From Larimichthys crocea (taxonomy: Eukaryota; Chordata; Actinopteri; Sciaenidae), in the NCBI RefSeq assembly GCF_000972845.2, contig NC_040032.1:19648636-19712635 (forward strand): a DNA stretch of 64,000 bases, written 5' to 3'. Every line of letters starts with the position of its first letter. Position 1 is the stretch's first letter. The notes below the pieces were generated by a model. It was not told the DNA's origin, ran no database searches, and saw only the letters and a list, made by a program, of their open reading frames with translations. The translations under genes were made by a program, and so were the position numbers. Below, piece after piece: positions 1 to 11,895 of this stretch.

Positions 1-28
1 CACACACACACGCACGCATGCACACACA
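1..28. repeat. (CA)n microsatellite, imperfect
   Basis: Alternating CA with G interruptions starts at the first base of the window. It probably continues upstream, so its full length is unknown. Confidence 0.9.
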
Positions 29-1429
29 TTTTAACTAAAGATGTGCCATGGGTAGAAAAAGTACATGCACATTTCTGTGTGCATACTGACTCATACAATC
101 ATAGACATAAAAAATAGAAATCCATTAACCTTTTCCCACCCACCTTGGTGTAGGATGTTAGTATATGTGGAATAAACCACAAAGTAGTACCATAAAAACA
201 TACAGCATATGAACACAAAATATATGTCTTATTAGATCTAACCCTTTTGGTCATATAGGTATTATTTTTAAAATGCTCCAACATAAAATTAATTTCGGTA
301 CAGTATACAAACAAGTATGCAACTTAAAGCTTAGAAATATGGTGTCTCCCTATCTTAAAGGAAAATTGGAATTCAATTTTTTTAAAACATAATGTCTAAA
401 TTTGTCACAAGGTTGTGTAACAGTCAAAAATAGTCTTGTTTTTATTTAAGAGTACCTGAAAGTGTCTGGATTTCAGCCTACAGTAGAAACACAAAGGTAT
501 GTGCAAAAGGAAACAGTGGTACATTATTCAATATCTACAGTATATATCGTGCAAATGCAGTACAGAACAGTGAGGGAAATATAACTTTTAAAAAATACTA
601 CATGTCAAATATTAAATCATGTTCTACCTTTTGGTTGGATGTGGCTCAAGAAGGTTATCCAGGGCTACAGAGTTGGTGCAACTGTCCATGGCTCCTCTTG
701 TTGACATGTGTCCTTAAAGAAGACACTGAACTCACTCTGCACTTACATGCACTGCAGAAGTAATGTGAAATAGATAGCATAGATTTACCTTTCTTGGAAT
801 AATGGTGAATAGGTAACATTAGACCTTGAAGTAAAAGAGAATGCAGAAAAGCAGAGAGAAAATAGAAACTCACTGATCATATTGACAACATCAGCAGCAG
901 CAACAGTTTGATTTAAATAAATGCAAGACAAATGTATGAGCATCTTATCCTGTCTACCTCCGCCATTCCTCATGATGCCACTGCTGAATCATTCTCTGAC
1001 AACTATAAGCAGTCATTTCTTAGGAAACAAATTATATATTAGGGAAAATGTTAAAATACTGTAAATAAATAAAAATATAAAATAAAAATATGAAATCTGT
1101 CTCTATTTACTGAGACAGAAACGTACTGCAACTCTGATTGTACAACCAACTACTCTACATTTTCCAGTGAAATCTTTCTTTTGGTACAACATATTTTACA
1201 TTTAATATTTTTAACTTTAATAGTACCTTTAACAATCCTTGATCTTTAGTCCATAACAGATAAATGTCAAAATGATGTTTTGATGATGAATGTTCTTGTT
1301 TACACTATTAGAAAAGATTGCGAATAAACCCTGGTTGTTATTTTTAAGTGGAAAATTGGAGTTAAATGTATTATTTGTCTGAGTTACATTTATTTAAGTT
1401 AAATTATCTGGACCAGGGTGACCTGTGAT

Positions 1430-1710
1430 GAATCAGTTTTGGTTGTCCTCGGTTTGAGGGTTTATTTTGATCTTGTAGATTATCTCCGTTTTCCTTAATC
1501 ACTTGGATTTGTCCTTACTAGTTTTCCTCTTACTTTAAATATAGATGTAAAAAGTCCCACAGGGATCAGTCCTTGGTCCTTTTCTTCATTTAAAATATTA
1601 TAATTACAATTACAGTGCCATGCTCCTTGTATAACATAATATTACTTACCATTTCTATTCTAGCATCTCAATAATGTAAATTTATGACAGTGCTAATAAT
1701 TTATGGTTTT
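1430..1710 (+). mobile_element. LINE reverse-transcriptase relic
   Basis: From 1554 the + strand reads VPQGSVLGPFL, the conserved segment just before the catalytic box of LINE reverse transcriptases (usually GVPQGSVLGPLLF). About 60 bases further on, the DNA resembles the stretch that in fish LINEs encodes MLPLGxIIRKH and the YADD region, but stop codons and frameshifts break it. It is a dead fragment. The type (Rex1, L2 or another CR1-group element) cannot be settled by eye, and the outer limits are estimates. Confidence 0.7.
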
Positions 1711-2739
1711 AAAAGATTACAATCTTGCTCAGAAGCCTGGTTGAGGGATGGGTGGTGCTCCTCTCCGAGTGTGTGGTGGTAAGTAGATTTGTAGCCTGCC
1801 CAGTCATAACTTCAAAAAGTGACACAGAATCTTTTCCTTGTGGACTCACTGCCTGCAAACTGAAAAACTGGGGTTGGGGTTAGTGTGTGATGGGAAAGAC
1901 ATTGGGTCAAAGCATATTTAGGCACTGGACTAACCATTGGCTCTAAAACTTGGACTCCTCACAGAGATCTCTTTTAATAAGGAGTGGGAGTAAAGCTGAT
2001 GGATAAGAGCCTTGATACAACCAAAGACAAAAAGATGTTACTAAGCTAATCTTAATGTTACAGACAGACCTGAGGCCAGACATCTCTAAACGACCATTTC
2101 TGGATACATAATCACTTAATTGAGTAGCTGCTATTTTCTTTTTCGGGACTTTCAAAGGGGAGATTTGAAATTGGCCTGCAATTATGAAACCCATCAGAAT
2201 TACTGAGTGATACTTTTGCAGGTGTTTAATTACCACTCCTTTAAAGGCAGAGGGCAGAGCAGAGAAGGGCACTAATGAGAGTGGAGTGGGTCCTAATATC
2301 AAGCAGAAAGATTTTTAGCAGGAAGATGGTTAAATAGGCAATGTGTTTTTTAGTAATGTGTGCTAATTTTCTGTCAGTGTGCGAAGCTGAGAGAGTATGT
2401 TGATGGACTCGAGGCACTGGATGTGCAGATGAAGTCAATTTGGGGATTAAAGTTTGTTTGTGGTACACAGAGCTGAGCACAGAGAACAGTCCCCAAGGCA
2501 TAAACTTGAACAGTGGCATTTATGATTACAAAACTTTTCTTCTGAGAGATTGGTATTAAAAGTCACATGATAGAGGAATGGCGTGCTAGTCTTTCTCGCA
2601 CCACTCAGTCTTCTGAAAATATGTCCTAAAGCCTCAAAATGTTGATTTATGTCCACAAGAGGACTGGCAATGGGTGTCTAAAGTATAACTGTCTGCATGT
2701 CTACAACTGGTGGTCACTGATGAGAAACCAGATCCAAGA

Positions 2740-3360
2740 CAAAAGACGACCAAAAGCGGCATGCGCCAATCAACCTACTCATGGCAAATGAGGAGAGTCC
2801 TGGCTGGGCCCAGCAACTCCTTCTCAAGGTGGCCAACTCATTTGAATGGAGGTTTGATGAACGTGGCAACTCAATGAAACATTTTTTATATCAAAGCACC
2901 GCTGTCAGAAAAGTTTTGAAAGAATTAACTAAAGAAGTAAACTATCTACAAACAAAGTTAACTAACCTGGAAGCCCATAGTAAGAGGAACAACCTAATCT
3001 TTTTAGGCCTGGAGACAGGCAGACCAGATAAGCTGATGAGTGAAGTACTGCGTTATATCCTGGACCTTAAGGGCAGTGACCCAACACCAGAGGTTGAAAG
3101 GCAGCACCGCAGTCTATCAACCTTGCCCTGCTTCAACAGACGGAGAGGGGGAATGCTATGGGTCTATCAGGATCTTCCAACAGAGATCAGAAGAAAACAT
3201 GCGGAATACGATGACCTCAGAGGGAAACTGCGCTATGGACTGCTGTATCCCTCCTGACTTATAGTCACCATTGGTGACGTAAAATACTTCTATAACAATG
3301 CATCGGATGCAGCTGAAAAACCTGAAGATGAAATTGCCTAAGGTTTTTTGGCTAACATGA
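2740..3360 (+). mobile_element. L1-like LINE, ORF1 relic
   Basis: An open frame at 2781-3257 (158 codons) resembles ORF1 proteins of L1-type retrotransposons, which bind RNA and coat the retrotransposition particle. A short amphipathic stretch (VLKELTKEVNYLQTKL) is followed by LEAHSKRNNLIFLGL, the start of the RRM-like domain. After a gap comes WVYQDLPTEIRRKHAEYDDL, as in the ORF1 C-terminal domain. About 50 residues seem to be missing between these blocks. After the stop, another frame continues with IVTIGDVKYFYNNASDAAE, so a frameshift has removed the natural C-terminus. The ORF2 relic at 3880-4440 follows in the same orientation. Confidence 0.8.
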
Positions 3361-3879
3361 ACAAATGACAAGAGGCTTAAATGCACCAGCACTACTGTAA
3401 GACTCGCCTCACTTTTTTTTCTATTTTTTCTTTGTTCACGCACTCTCTCTCTACGCAGGCCTACATAAACATATGTATGAGTGCATGTAGGCCTACATCA
3501 GTTTAAAAAGCTATTTTAGTGGAACTAGAAATATAGAGGCAGGCATAGAGGCTACACTGTGTGTAACTCATATTCCCAATTTATTTTTATTTTTGTACTG
3601 TTATTGCTAGTGCACACAAGCAGGACATCTCGCAAGTTGAGAAAAGGACAAGGAGTAGATCTATGATCTGCACAGACGTGCCCTTCTTTTTTTTTCACAG
3701 ACAAGGGCTGGACATTCTGTCTATCACTGTTTTTCCTATTCTCTTTATGCCTTCTGGTATTATTATTACTATTATTTATTTATTTTTTGGCCAGTCTGTG
3801 TATTGTCCCTTCCTCCCCACACACCTCTATGTTGGTACTGAACGTACAAAGAAGAATGCCTCATGAGATCAAACAATAT

Positions 3880-4440
3880 AAATCTGAGTTGGAATGTAAA
3901 AGGGATTTCAAATAAAACAAAAAGATATAAAATTATGAATTATTTGAAATCCCTATAATGTGACTTGGTGATGCTCCAAGAGACCCATATTTATGAAGCA
4001 GAATCACTCAAATTGCAACAAAGTTTTTTCACCACCAGGTAGTGGAGCATCGAGAGGCGTCAGTATCCTGATAGCGAAGAGAATATCATTTAGGCTGTTA
4101 AAAAGGTTGACAAAGATGGTAGATATATTATCTTATCAGGCTTCTGACAAAGTGAAAAATGTACTTTAGTTCATGTTAATGCTCCTAATATTGGACAAAA
4201 TACCTTTTTATCTAAATTGAACTTGGTGCTGTCAGAATTTGCAAGTGACCCCATTCTATTGGGCCTATCTTAACCTGGTCGGTAATGCTTTGTTGGACAG
4301 GTCCGGACGTCTGCTCCCATCAGATGGAGCACTTTTCTTTTGTCACTCATTAGGATATGTTTGCAACTGTATCATCTGTAGACCAAGGTGTTGTTTTATT
4401 CAGTTTACAATAAATGACAGGTCTCTGATGTGAGATTTAA
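3880..4440 (+). mobile_element. L1-like LINE, ORF2 endonuclease relic
   Basis: Three-frame reading recovers the start of an L1-type ORF2. SWNVKGISNKTKRYKIMNYL corresponds to the usual LNVNGL..KR.KI..YL opening. MLQETHIYE carries the catalytic Glu of the apurinic/apyrimidinic-type endonuclease. Further on, ASRGVSILI, a LNVxAPNIGQN-like block and LNLVGN (the D-x-N motif region) follow in shifting frames. Stops and frameshifts make it non-functional. Nothing that looks like its reverse transcriptase follows, so the copy is broken at about 4.45-4.6 kb. Confidence 0.75.
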
Positions 4441-4999
4441 TGGAGTGCAAATGAAGCTATTAGGGCACTCAGGGGTGAGGAAAGGAGTAAGAGCTTCAGG
4501 CTTCAGGCAATAGAGCTAACTAAACATCGATACAGCTGGTTCTGTTGGTTTGCTGACGAGGAAAATAATCATCAGATGAAGCTGGAGTTATAAATATTAT
4601 AGTAAATTAGAAACCGTAATATGACCAATTTGCAGATTTGGCATTGCAGTGGGTCATTTGGTGTGCAAGCAAATTTAAATGTGGTGATAAATTACAACTT
4701 CAAATAAATATTCATACTGCATTGGAAACAAATGTTTTTTTGCAGTCAAACTTGACTTGAAAGGTGGCTCTGGAAAGTTTCTAGTTTTCTTTTTGGCAGA
4801 GAAAGATAGCTGCAGTAAACTTAGATTCCCAATAGTTGCAATGGATGTTAATGACAACCGAGTTTTGTTGAGAAAAACGTATCAAAACATCCACTGAAAC
4901 TACCTTTGTAGCAGAAAATATATAAAAAATATAACAAAATGCACAGTTTCCATTTATCCCCAGCACACTTAGCCGTCTATGTCTGCTGCCCCCAACTAA

Positions 5000-5330
5000 T
5001 GTTGGCAAGTGTAGTTACCCTGCAATAATCCAGTTTGTTCTCTGCACATCCATCACTGTCTGGTTTGGGTCGGCCACCAAACACAACAAGGATAGACTAC
5101 AATGGACTGTCTGGACTGCAGAAAAAAAAAATCATTGGTGCCAAACTGCCCACCATTCAGGACTTTTACATTTTACATTTTCCTGAGTCAGGACACAGGC
5201 AGGAAACATCAATACAGGCTTATCACACCCTGAAAACAAACTACTCAACCAGACACAACAAGAATTTCTTCACAGGACATCACTCTGATGAACTGTTACA
5301 TCACCCTGGGTGACTACTCTGCCGACAAGT
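5000..5330 (+). mobile_element. LINE reverse-transcriptase C-terminal relic
   Basis: The frame at 5035-5313 and the bases just before it read ITVWFGSATKHNKDRLQWTV followed by KKIIGAKLPTIQDFY. This resembles the region after the catalytic core in many fish LINE polyproteins, where the pattern is a tyrosine/tryptophan-rich VWYG block, then LQRVV.TA..I.G..LP....IY. It lacks the catalytic domain and the usual downstream RYRS.. block. It differs from the L1-like copy upstream and so is a separate insertion. Confidence 0.7.
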
Positions 5331-5730
5331 TTTGTCTGAGCAGGTATAAATACAAGTGAACATAATGCATTGACGATGAGGATCATGCTTTTGCATGTTT
5401 TTCTTTCATTTATTTACCTGAGCTGTTGGGTGCCTCTACAGTGGAAGTGCACTAGCATTTGCCCAGCAAGCCATTTCATTTTGTGTAGAGGCATAGGCCT
5501 TACATTCACAAGTCAAGTGCACTAATGAGCTTAGAAAGTTCAGGAAAATTATGGTTTTGTAAAACTATAAACCAATACAGAACTTTGACGTGGTTTTATA
5601 TTACAATTTTAAACATAATCTAAAATGTATTCTTAAATTAAAGATAGGATCAATCAAACAACCCCCGGTTTGCAATAAATATTCTCATTCCAAACTCTGA
5701 ATGATTCTGTGAAGGGTATAAGTACAAGAG

Positions 5731-5769
5731 CACACACATACAAACACACACATACACACACACACACAG
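5731..5769. repeat. (CA)n microsatellite, imperfect
   Basis: About 40 bases of CA repeat broken by ATA and AAA units. A likely length polymorphism, with no coding content. Confidence 0.9.
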
Positions 5770-7044
5770 AACCAAACACTATGTACTTCAGACTGCCTCT
5801 CCCCACCAGCCCCCCACAGTTTTCATACTTGGCATAGAGACAAGCTCACTACCCGTATTCATTTTATAAAGATGAAAACACAATCAATACAGTGAGCCGG
5901 GAATTGGAAGTCATTTTCATTAGAGCTGTTGAGAGTTGTGCAGTCATTACCAGCAGATAGCACAGGGGGCCGTGGCTGCAGGCGGCCATTTGTATTCAAC
6001 ACGCCTGCCCTTCCTCTCTCCTTGCAGTCCCATCTTACCTCTTTCGTCTATCTCTGTCTATCTTTCTTCTCCGGATGCACTTTTTCCCCTCTCACAACAT
6101 CCAATCCACCTATAGAAACCAAACTTTCTAGGTCATGTCTCTCCCTCCATGTTAGGAAAAGATTCATATTTATTATTTATTTGAATTTCCAAAGCGTTCT
6201 TTGGATAGAATAGTAATCACACTCTCTGTTTCAAGCTGTCCACCACAGCCATTAAAAGCATGGCTCGTTTGTTTGTTTTTTTTCTATTGAGCTCCAACTG
6301 CTATTTCATATTTTCTTTTCCCGTATTTTTCGCCTCTTCTTTTCCCCCCTCCCTCTTCCATTTGCTTGCTCCCTCCACACCAGATGTTTTCAAATGGAGG
6401 GAAACAAGTTAAAACACCACAACAAAATGCAACAAGAGAGACCATCAGCACAGCTCAGGGGAAATACAGTAGCTGGCAGTGGCCATTGGAAGTTGCAGCA
6501 GCAAAATAGAGGTGTTTTGTCTTTTTCTTTTCTCTTCACCCTAGGTGGCTCTGAACACTCTGAGCTCATTGTCATAAAAATGGAATCTGTCACCCCACTA
6601 TAAACCTCAGTCAAGGTAGAAAGGAGAACAAATACAGACACTTGGTAGGCTCCCACCTACACAGCTCATAAGTATACAAGTGTGGAAAGCCTGCAATTTG
6701 AAGACAAAGCAGCTCCACAGTTATTGTTTGCTTTTAGCTGAACACAAAGGGAGGAATGTCATTTTAATATGTCTTGTTTTTTATGCCCTAGCACTCTTTG
6801 ATTACCCTTTTTTCTAGTAAACAGTTGCGAGACAATGTATTTCTTAAAACAAGAAGAGAAGAGATAAATTTGTTCATTTTAAGGTCAGACCAATCTTTGG
6901 AGAAGTGTTAAAAAATATGGGTGTGGACTAAATGTGTACTATATTAGGAGAATAAGGCATTACAGGCATTTTTTTTAAATAGTCCTTAAGAACTCTTCAT
7001 GGTACTTTAAGGATGCTCTGACATCCCAAGATTTTAGTCCGACC

Positions 7045-7300
7045 ATGCATTCATTTTTCATAACTGCTTATCCTTATCTTGGTGGCTGGGGGCCGGAGCC
7101 AATCACAGCTGACTCTGGACAAAAAGCGGGGTACACCCTGGACAAGTCGCCAGGTCATCACAGGGTCGACACATGGAGACAAACAACCATTCACACATTC
7201 ACACCTATGGGCAAGTTAGAGTTACTAATTAACCTGCATTTCCTGAGATTAAGACTTGAGTCTTATTCCAAGAAACATTGCACTAACTTGTGAGCAATGG
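7045..7300 (+). repeat. Common teleost interspersed repeat
   Basis: It contains the words CATAACTGCTTATCC, GCGGGGTACACCCTGGACAA and CATTCACACCTATGGGCAA, then AGAGTTACTAATTAACCTGCAT. These are the order and wording of an abundant ray-finned fish repeat (..CGCTTATCC.., ..GGGGTACACCCTGGACAAGTCGCCAG.., ..TTTAGAGTCACCAATTAACCTGCATG..). The 82-codon open frame across it is a by-product of the repeat. Class not assigned. The end points are approximate. Confidence 0.7.
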
Positions 7301-7602
7301 ACGATCCTCTACCTCAACTCTGAGCCAGCCAACTAAAGGAAAGTTTAAATATGACAAAGCTGTACGGCTGTGCAGAAGAGCTTTATGTTATTTTCATATC
7401 AAAACTTTGTCAGTTGGGGAAAATTTGCTCTAGTTTTTTATTTTGTAATGAACACTGCAGCTCTCAAGGCCCACTAACAGCACTTTAGATTTTTTATTTT
7501 GTTTACTAAAGGGTCACATCATCAAACACTTCCTCTTCCACTCTCAGTTTGTTTATCTTATCCATTAAATCTTATTCTGATGTTCTGGTGTCTTCATTTC
7601 AG

Positions 7603-7775
7603 GCCACAGCGGGTGAATTGGGTGAAGGTGGATGATGACGTACCATCCCACGCTGTCATCACCGGCAGTGATCTTTACATCGAAAACCTAAACAAGTCCT
7701 ACAATGGAACCTACCGCTGTATGGCCTCCAACTCAGTGGGGGAGTCTTTCGATGACTACATCCTCTACGTTTATG
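7603..7775 (+). CDS. cadm1: cadm1 exon: second half of Ig-like domain 3
   Basis: CADM1 is a single-pass immunoglobulin-family adhesion protein of epithelial junctions and synapses that binds itself or nectin-like partners across the cell gap. This exon supplies 57 whole codons plus split codons at both ends, starting at [16 protein letters not shown]. It has the Ig signature [13 protein letters not shown], whose Cys pairs with a Cys encoded upstream of the window, then DYILYVY leading out of the domain. Two N-glycosylation sequons, NKS and NGT, sit in NKSYNGTY, as in mammalian CADM1 (NKTDNGTY). The acceptor AG is at 7601-7602 and the donor GT at 7776-7777. The exon ends after the first base of a Gly/Asp codon that the next exon completes as Asp. 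Family assignment rests mainly on the downstream exons, which are distinctly CADM1. Confidence 0.96.
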
Positions 7776-8014
7776 GTACGCAAGGTCTAACACTGACCCT
7801 CCAGCACTTCACTATTTCTCTTTCTAACTGTTCTCTGTATCTGCTTTTCTCTCTTTTTTTGTTTTTTTCCTTCTACAATATTTTTTTTAGATTGGCATGA
7901 AATAATATCAGATACAAAACTCCTAATATTTAATCTTTTATATGTCTCAGATATTCCATGTTAAGTAGTGGACAGCAAACAGTAGCAGACTAACTAATAG
8001 CAAACACAAAGAAT

Positions 8015-8390
8015 CAGTTTAAACTTTTTATTGAACTAGAGAAGATGGCAGGGTAGCCTTCCAGGGCGGTGCAAAGCTGGTGGTGGCAAAAGTCCAGGAG
8101 GCAGGTGCAGAGACATGACAGAGCTGGACGTAGCAGGGGAATGGTAGGCAGGATTTCTGGAGTACGGGGAGATCGAGGTTAATCAGAGATCACAGCAAAA
8201 AACAAATATGAGTGAATATGAGTCGGCCCTTTTGTACAGCATGGGTTGATTGGATGATGAGGATGAAAAGCAGAGGCCACGCCCAGCAACACACACAACA
8301 GGCACAGATGGACAAGACAGACAGAAGGGAAGAGGAAAATAATAGGAAATACTAGGAAGGGAGCAGCCAAAAAGCAGTAATATTGAGATA
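8015..8390. repeat. Probable teleost interspersed repeat
   Basis: The stretch runs from AAACTTTTTATTGAACTAG through CCAGGAGGCAGGTGCAGAGA, GAGATCGAGGTTAATCAGAG and CATGGGTTGATTGGATGATG to GAGGCCACGCCCAGCAACAC and GGACAAGACAGACAGAAGG. This purine-rich series of words is one I recognise from repeated fish DNA, but I cannot give its class. It has no coding capacity. Confidence 0.5.
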
Positions 8391-10684
8391 TTCTTTAATC
8401 AGTCCCACTTCTTGACTCCGATCTAAAAATGATAGATCACAAGGGGGAGGGGGGCTATAGACAGACTGTTTTGGCCTCTGATCAGCCTGCAGACTCATTA
8501 TTACTAATACTCACACTGGATTATATTTTATCTTCTCTTCAGTGCCTGTAGCAACACACCCACTCCAAAGTAGCTTCTTTAGATTTTTTTTTAAAATATA
8601 TTTTTTCATTTTACTAATTTTTTATTTTAATGACCTTAAGAAGAGTTTATTACTTTCTGCAATTACAAACACATTTTACATATTGGATTTTGAAAGCTGG
8701 CAGTGACTTCTTTCAGGCCAAAATTATTAAATACAAATATAATAGATGAACTGAGTGTTTTTCCTAACAGTATGGAGAGAACCTTTAGACAGTCAGTATA
8801 TCACATTTAAGAAAAATATAATTGAACAAAAAAAAATGTTGTGCAGCAAAAACATACAATACATGGTTAAGCTCTAAAAGTAAACCTAACTACACCAGCT
8901 CCATTGAGTGATTGAATATAAGTTAATATACCATATAGGCCACATAATAATGATTAATGTTAATGAAAGTCAAGGCATTTTATAGCACAAACCTACAAAT
9001 GATGAATTTGCCTCAAAATACAATAGAACATGAGAGACCTTATATCTTTAGACCCCTAATTTGGGTAAGTAAAAAAATCACAAAAAAACATATTACCAAC
9101 TACTGTCAATCAGCATAACCAGTTTTGTTTTTTATTATATTTTGCTTGGAGCACCACCGCCAAGACTTTGCAAGGGATCAATAGATGAGTGTGGTGTGTA
9201 TGTTCAGTTGACTGCTTCCACCTACTCCTGCCAGATTTTTTTTTGTTTCTCTGGCTTCCTGTTGATGTACAATCCTCCCTTCTTCCTCTATGTTATTCGC
9301 CCATCCTCATAAGGATTATTTTAACATGCTTTCATACTACTGATACCAATAACATTTTCTCCCTGAGCATGGCATTACACTCTAATGTTCTCATTTTCCC
9401 TGGCCAAAATGACTTCACTATCACTTCTGGTAGACCCTGAGCCTGCAGAGAAATTATTTGGCTGCTATTGTCAGAGGGAATTAGCAGAGTGAAAAGGCTT
9501 TTTTTTTAATGCAGGGGCGGGGGGGGACTCTCAGTGCCTGACGGACACCAGCTGAATAGATGTTATTTACAGCAGAGAGAGCTGCTGTGCTAATGATGAG
9601 TGCAGTAAAACAACAGAGGTACTAGGGAAGATCAGGAAACAGCTTACTGCCACCTGCTATATTACAGCTGTTAGTCTATGCTAACAGTGCAGTTTCTCTG
9701 TGTGTGTATATTCCTGTGGTTTTATCTTTACAGGAATCAGTTAGAGACATAGATCCTTGCATTAAAAATATTTTCTGCTGCTGACTTCTTTAGGAGCTAA
9801 TCTGCAATCCAGCGAAAAGAATTTGGGTTCAGGGTTAAGATCAGACTCAGGATCAGTACGCTAAGATAGAGAATAAACAAGATGTTTCAATTTGATCAAA
9901 GTTTAGGATTAATAGTGTAGTATTCAAATCAGAGGTGAGATTTAAGTTTGAAATTATTGAGAATTGTTGAGGGAACGATGATAAAATTTCCATGAAGCAC
10001 AACTTTGCTGGATGTATAAGTTTTCTGGTAGTTGTAGCAGGCTTTTTGTACTCTCTCTCCCCTGGCCTAAACAACAAAACCCCATGGTGAGGTCTGCAAG
10101 TCGCCCCTCTCTCATCCACCCACACCATACATTCCCCCAACAGTGAGAGAAAGACAAGGATAAACACGGTAATGCAACATGCGGGCAACTAAAAGCCTTG
10201 CACCAAAAAAACAAAACAAAAACAAAAACAGCTGCCATTAAGACCACAGAAGGCCTTCATCCTTTTAGAGCTAGTCTTTTGATGATTTTGATGTGTCCGT
10301 GGCCCAGACACTGCTAATGTCTACTGTAATTCAACAGCAAATCATGCCGAACCTTCGCCTGGCTAATGGGAAGACAGGATGTTGCGGCTGAGTTGTTAGA
10401 AACTGATTCTCTCACTATGTTCCAGACCCCCTTCCACCACCACACACACTCTCTCACACACGCACACACCATCCTACTTCCACACTACCACCACCATGGA
10501 TGCACCCCTGTAGTCATCCATTTACTAAATAAAAGCTGGAATGACTCCATGTGTATAGACACACACTCACTCCCTAGAAAGAAATCAGACAAGCAGCATG
10601 GCTTCAGCTGGTTATATAAAGCGTCTGAATCTGGCTACAGCATATTAAACCGGTCTGTTGAGTTAGAGCCTTAGTTTTGCTCAT

Positions 10685-10810
10685 GGGGCGCTTTCACAAC
10701 TAACGTCTTTGGTTTGGCTGAAACAAACCTGTTTGCCCATTTAGTGTAAAAGCTGTTGATTGAACTTGATTAGTGCGGACCAGACAATTGTTCATTTGAG
10801 GTGTAATAGC
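10685..10810. repeat. Probable end of a non-autonomous DNA transposon
   Basis: GGGGCGCTTTCACA, then a GGTTTGGCTGAAACAAACC-like block and GTTTGCCCATTTAGTG, match the pattern of a widespread fish element (GGGCGCTTTCACACCT...GGTTCGGTTGAAACCAAAC...). A clean opposite end is not visible. Sequence at 11430-11530 (CCAGACCAAA..., TCAGTCCAGACC) may be a decayed inner part of the same family. Confidence 0.4.
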
Positions 10811-11624
10811 AAAACGCAACAACAACAGGATTATAAATGAAAATATCTTATTAAATTAAATAAATGTTGATTGCACAATATGATGGCAATAGAATAATCA
10901 CATCATCTATGTCTAGACTGGTTCTCTATGAGCCTAGCTTTCCAATGTCCAATTCTGTTACCGGGCATGTTTCCAGGGAAAATTAAGGTTCAATTTATGA
11001 GACTAAATTAATGAAAAAAACAGTTTACCTCTTCAGTGAACGTGCTTTTCTCCCTCTCTCTTATTGATTATTGGCCATGTTGATCATTTCTTCACAAGAC
11101 TAGATTCTGAGAAAAATGGAAAGTAATTTGGTCATTGAGACAGTAGCACAAACAATACCACTAGAAATAGCAGGGGGAAAGTTGAACTGTATCTTAATTA
11201 AATCCACCAACTGATCAACAACTGATAAGAAAATGTTCTCCAGATTTGTACAAGCAATGTATAGTCTACATTTATACGAGACAATGGGTGTTCATGGTAG
11301 CCTGTACATAAACAAACATAAACAACACTGTCCAATAAATGAATTACCTGTCAGTCCATATGACCTCATGATGCATCTATTGGTTTGTGTGTAGCAAGTC
11401 AATGTGTGAACTCTTACCAGACCAAAACTACAAAACAATCATTCCTTCAGTCCAGACCAAATTAATCAAACTACATGCATCCTTAGACTGAAGTGAATTC
11501 AACACAGACTCATTTTAGTCTTTAAATAGTGAACCCCAACAACGAAGAAGAAGGAGCAGACTCTAACAATAATAAATAAGTTCATCCAATAGTCTGACAA
11601 CATCTACCATGTTTGAGATTGAAG

Positions 11625-11895
11625 TGACCAGTGTGTAGGATTTAGTGGCATCTAGAGGTGTAGTTGCTCAGGGAAACCCCCAGCTTCACTCTCTCCTTTA
11701 TAGCGTGAAGGGGAAAGTTTGGTGGCTGTACAATGTGAAAAATGTGGAAAGCACTATGTTTTGTTTGTCCATTCTGGGCTACTGCAGAAACACAGCAGTT
11801 CAACATGGAAGACTCCACGGTGTCTATAGATATAAAAGGGTTATTATACTGTATTCCATTTCTTTCAATAATACCCTCTTAAGTTATACATAATG
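11625..11895 (+). repeat. Common teleost interspersed repeat (GTAGGATTTAGTGGCATCTAG family)
   Basis: It begins AGTGTGTAGGATTTAGTGGCATCTAGAGGTG. It continues with CTACTGCAGAAACACAGCAGTTCAACATGG, then a CTATAGATATAAAAGGG block, and ends near TTATACATAATGC. This is the order of a repeat seen in many percomorph introns and UTRs (..GTAGAAACATGGCGGTGCAACATGGCG.., ..GTAGATATAAACGGCTC..). The 82-codon frame inside it is a by-product. Confidence 0.7.

Larger units (their letters stand above)
1..7602 (+). other. cadm1: cadm1 intron (3' part), splitting the Ig3 coding region
   Basis: This is the downstream part of the intron that precedes the first visible cadm1 exon. It ends in a TTTCAG-type acceptor at 7601-7602. 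The open reading frames here are short and resemble no cellular gene. What can be recognised is relic mobile DNA: LINE reverse-transcriptase sequence near 1.55 kb, an L1-like copy at 2.7-4.4 kb, another LINE relic at 5.0-5.3 kb, a CA microsatellite at 5.7 kb and a common teleost repeat at 7.0-7.3 kb. In 29-1429, 1711-2739, 4441-4999 and 5770-7044 I see nothing beyond AT-rich intronic sequence. Confidence 0.85.

Noticed and set aside
2781..3257. 158-codon frame considered as a host coiled-coil gene
   Set aside because: Matches L1-type ORF1 blocks and is followed by a frameshifted continuation and an endonuclease relic, so it is mobile DNA.
7499..7900. Start at 7499 and stop at 7900 for the Ig3 frame
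   Set aside because: The open frame runs into intron on both sides. The Ig-like sequence begins exactly at the acceptor (7602/7603) and ends at the donor (7775/7776).
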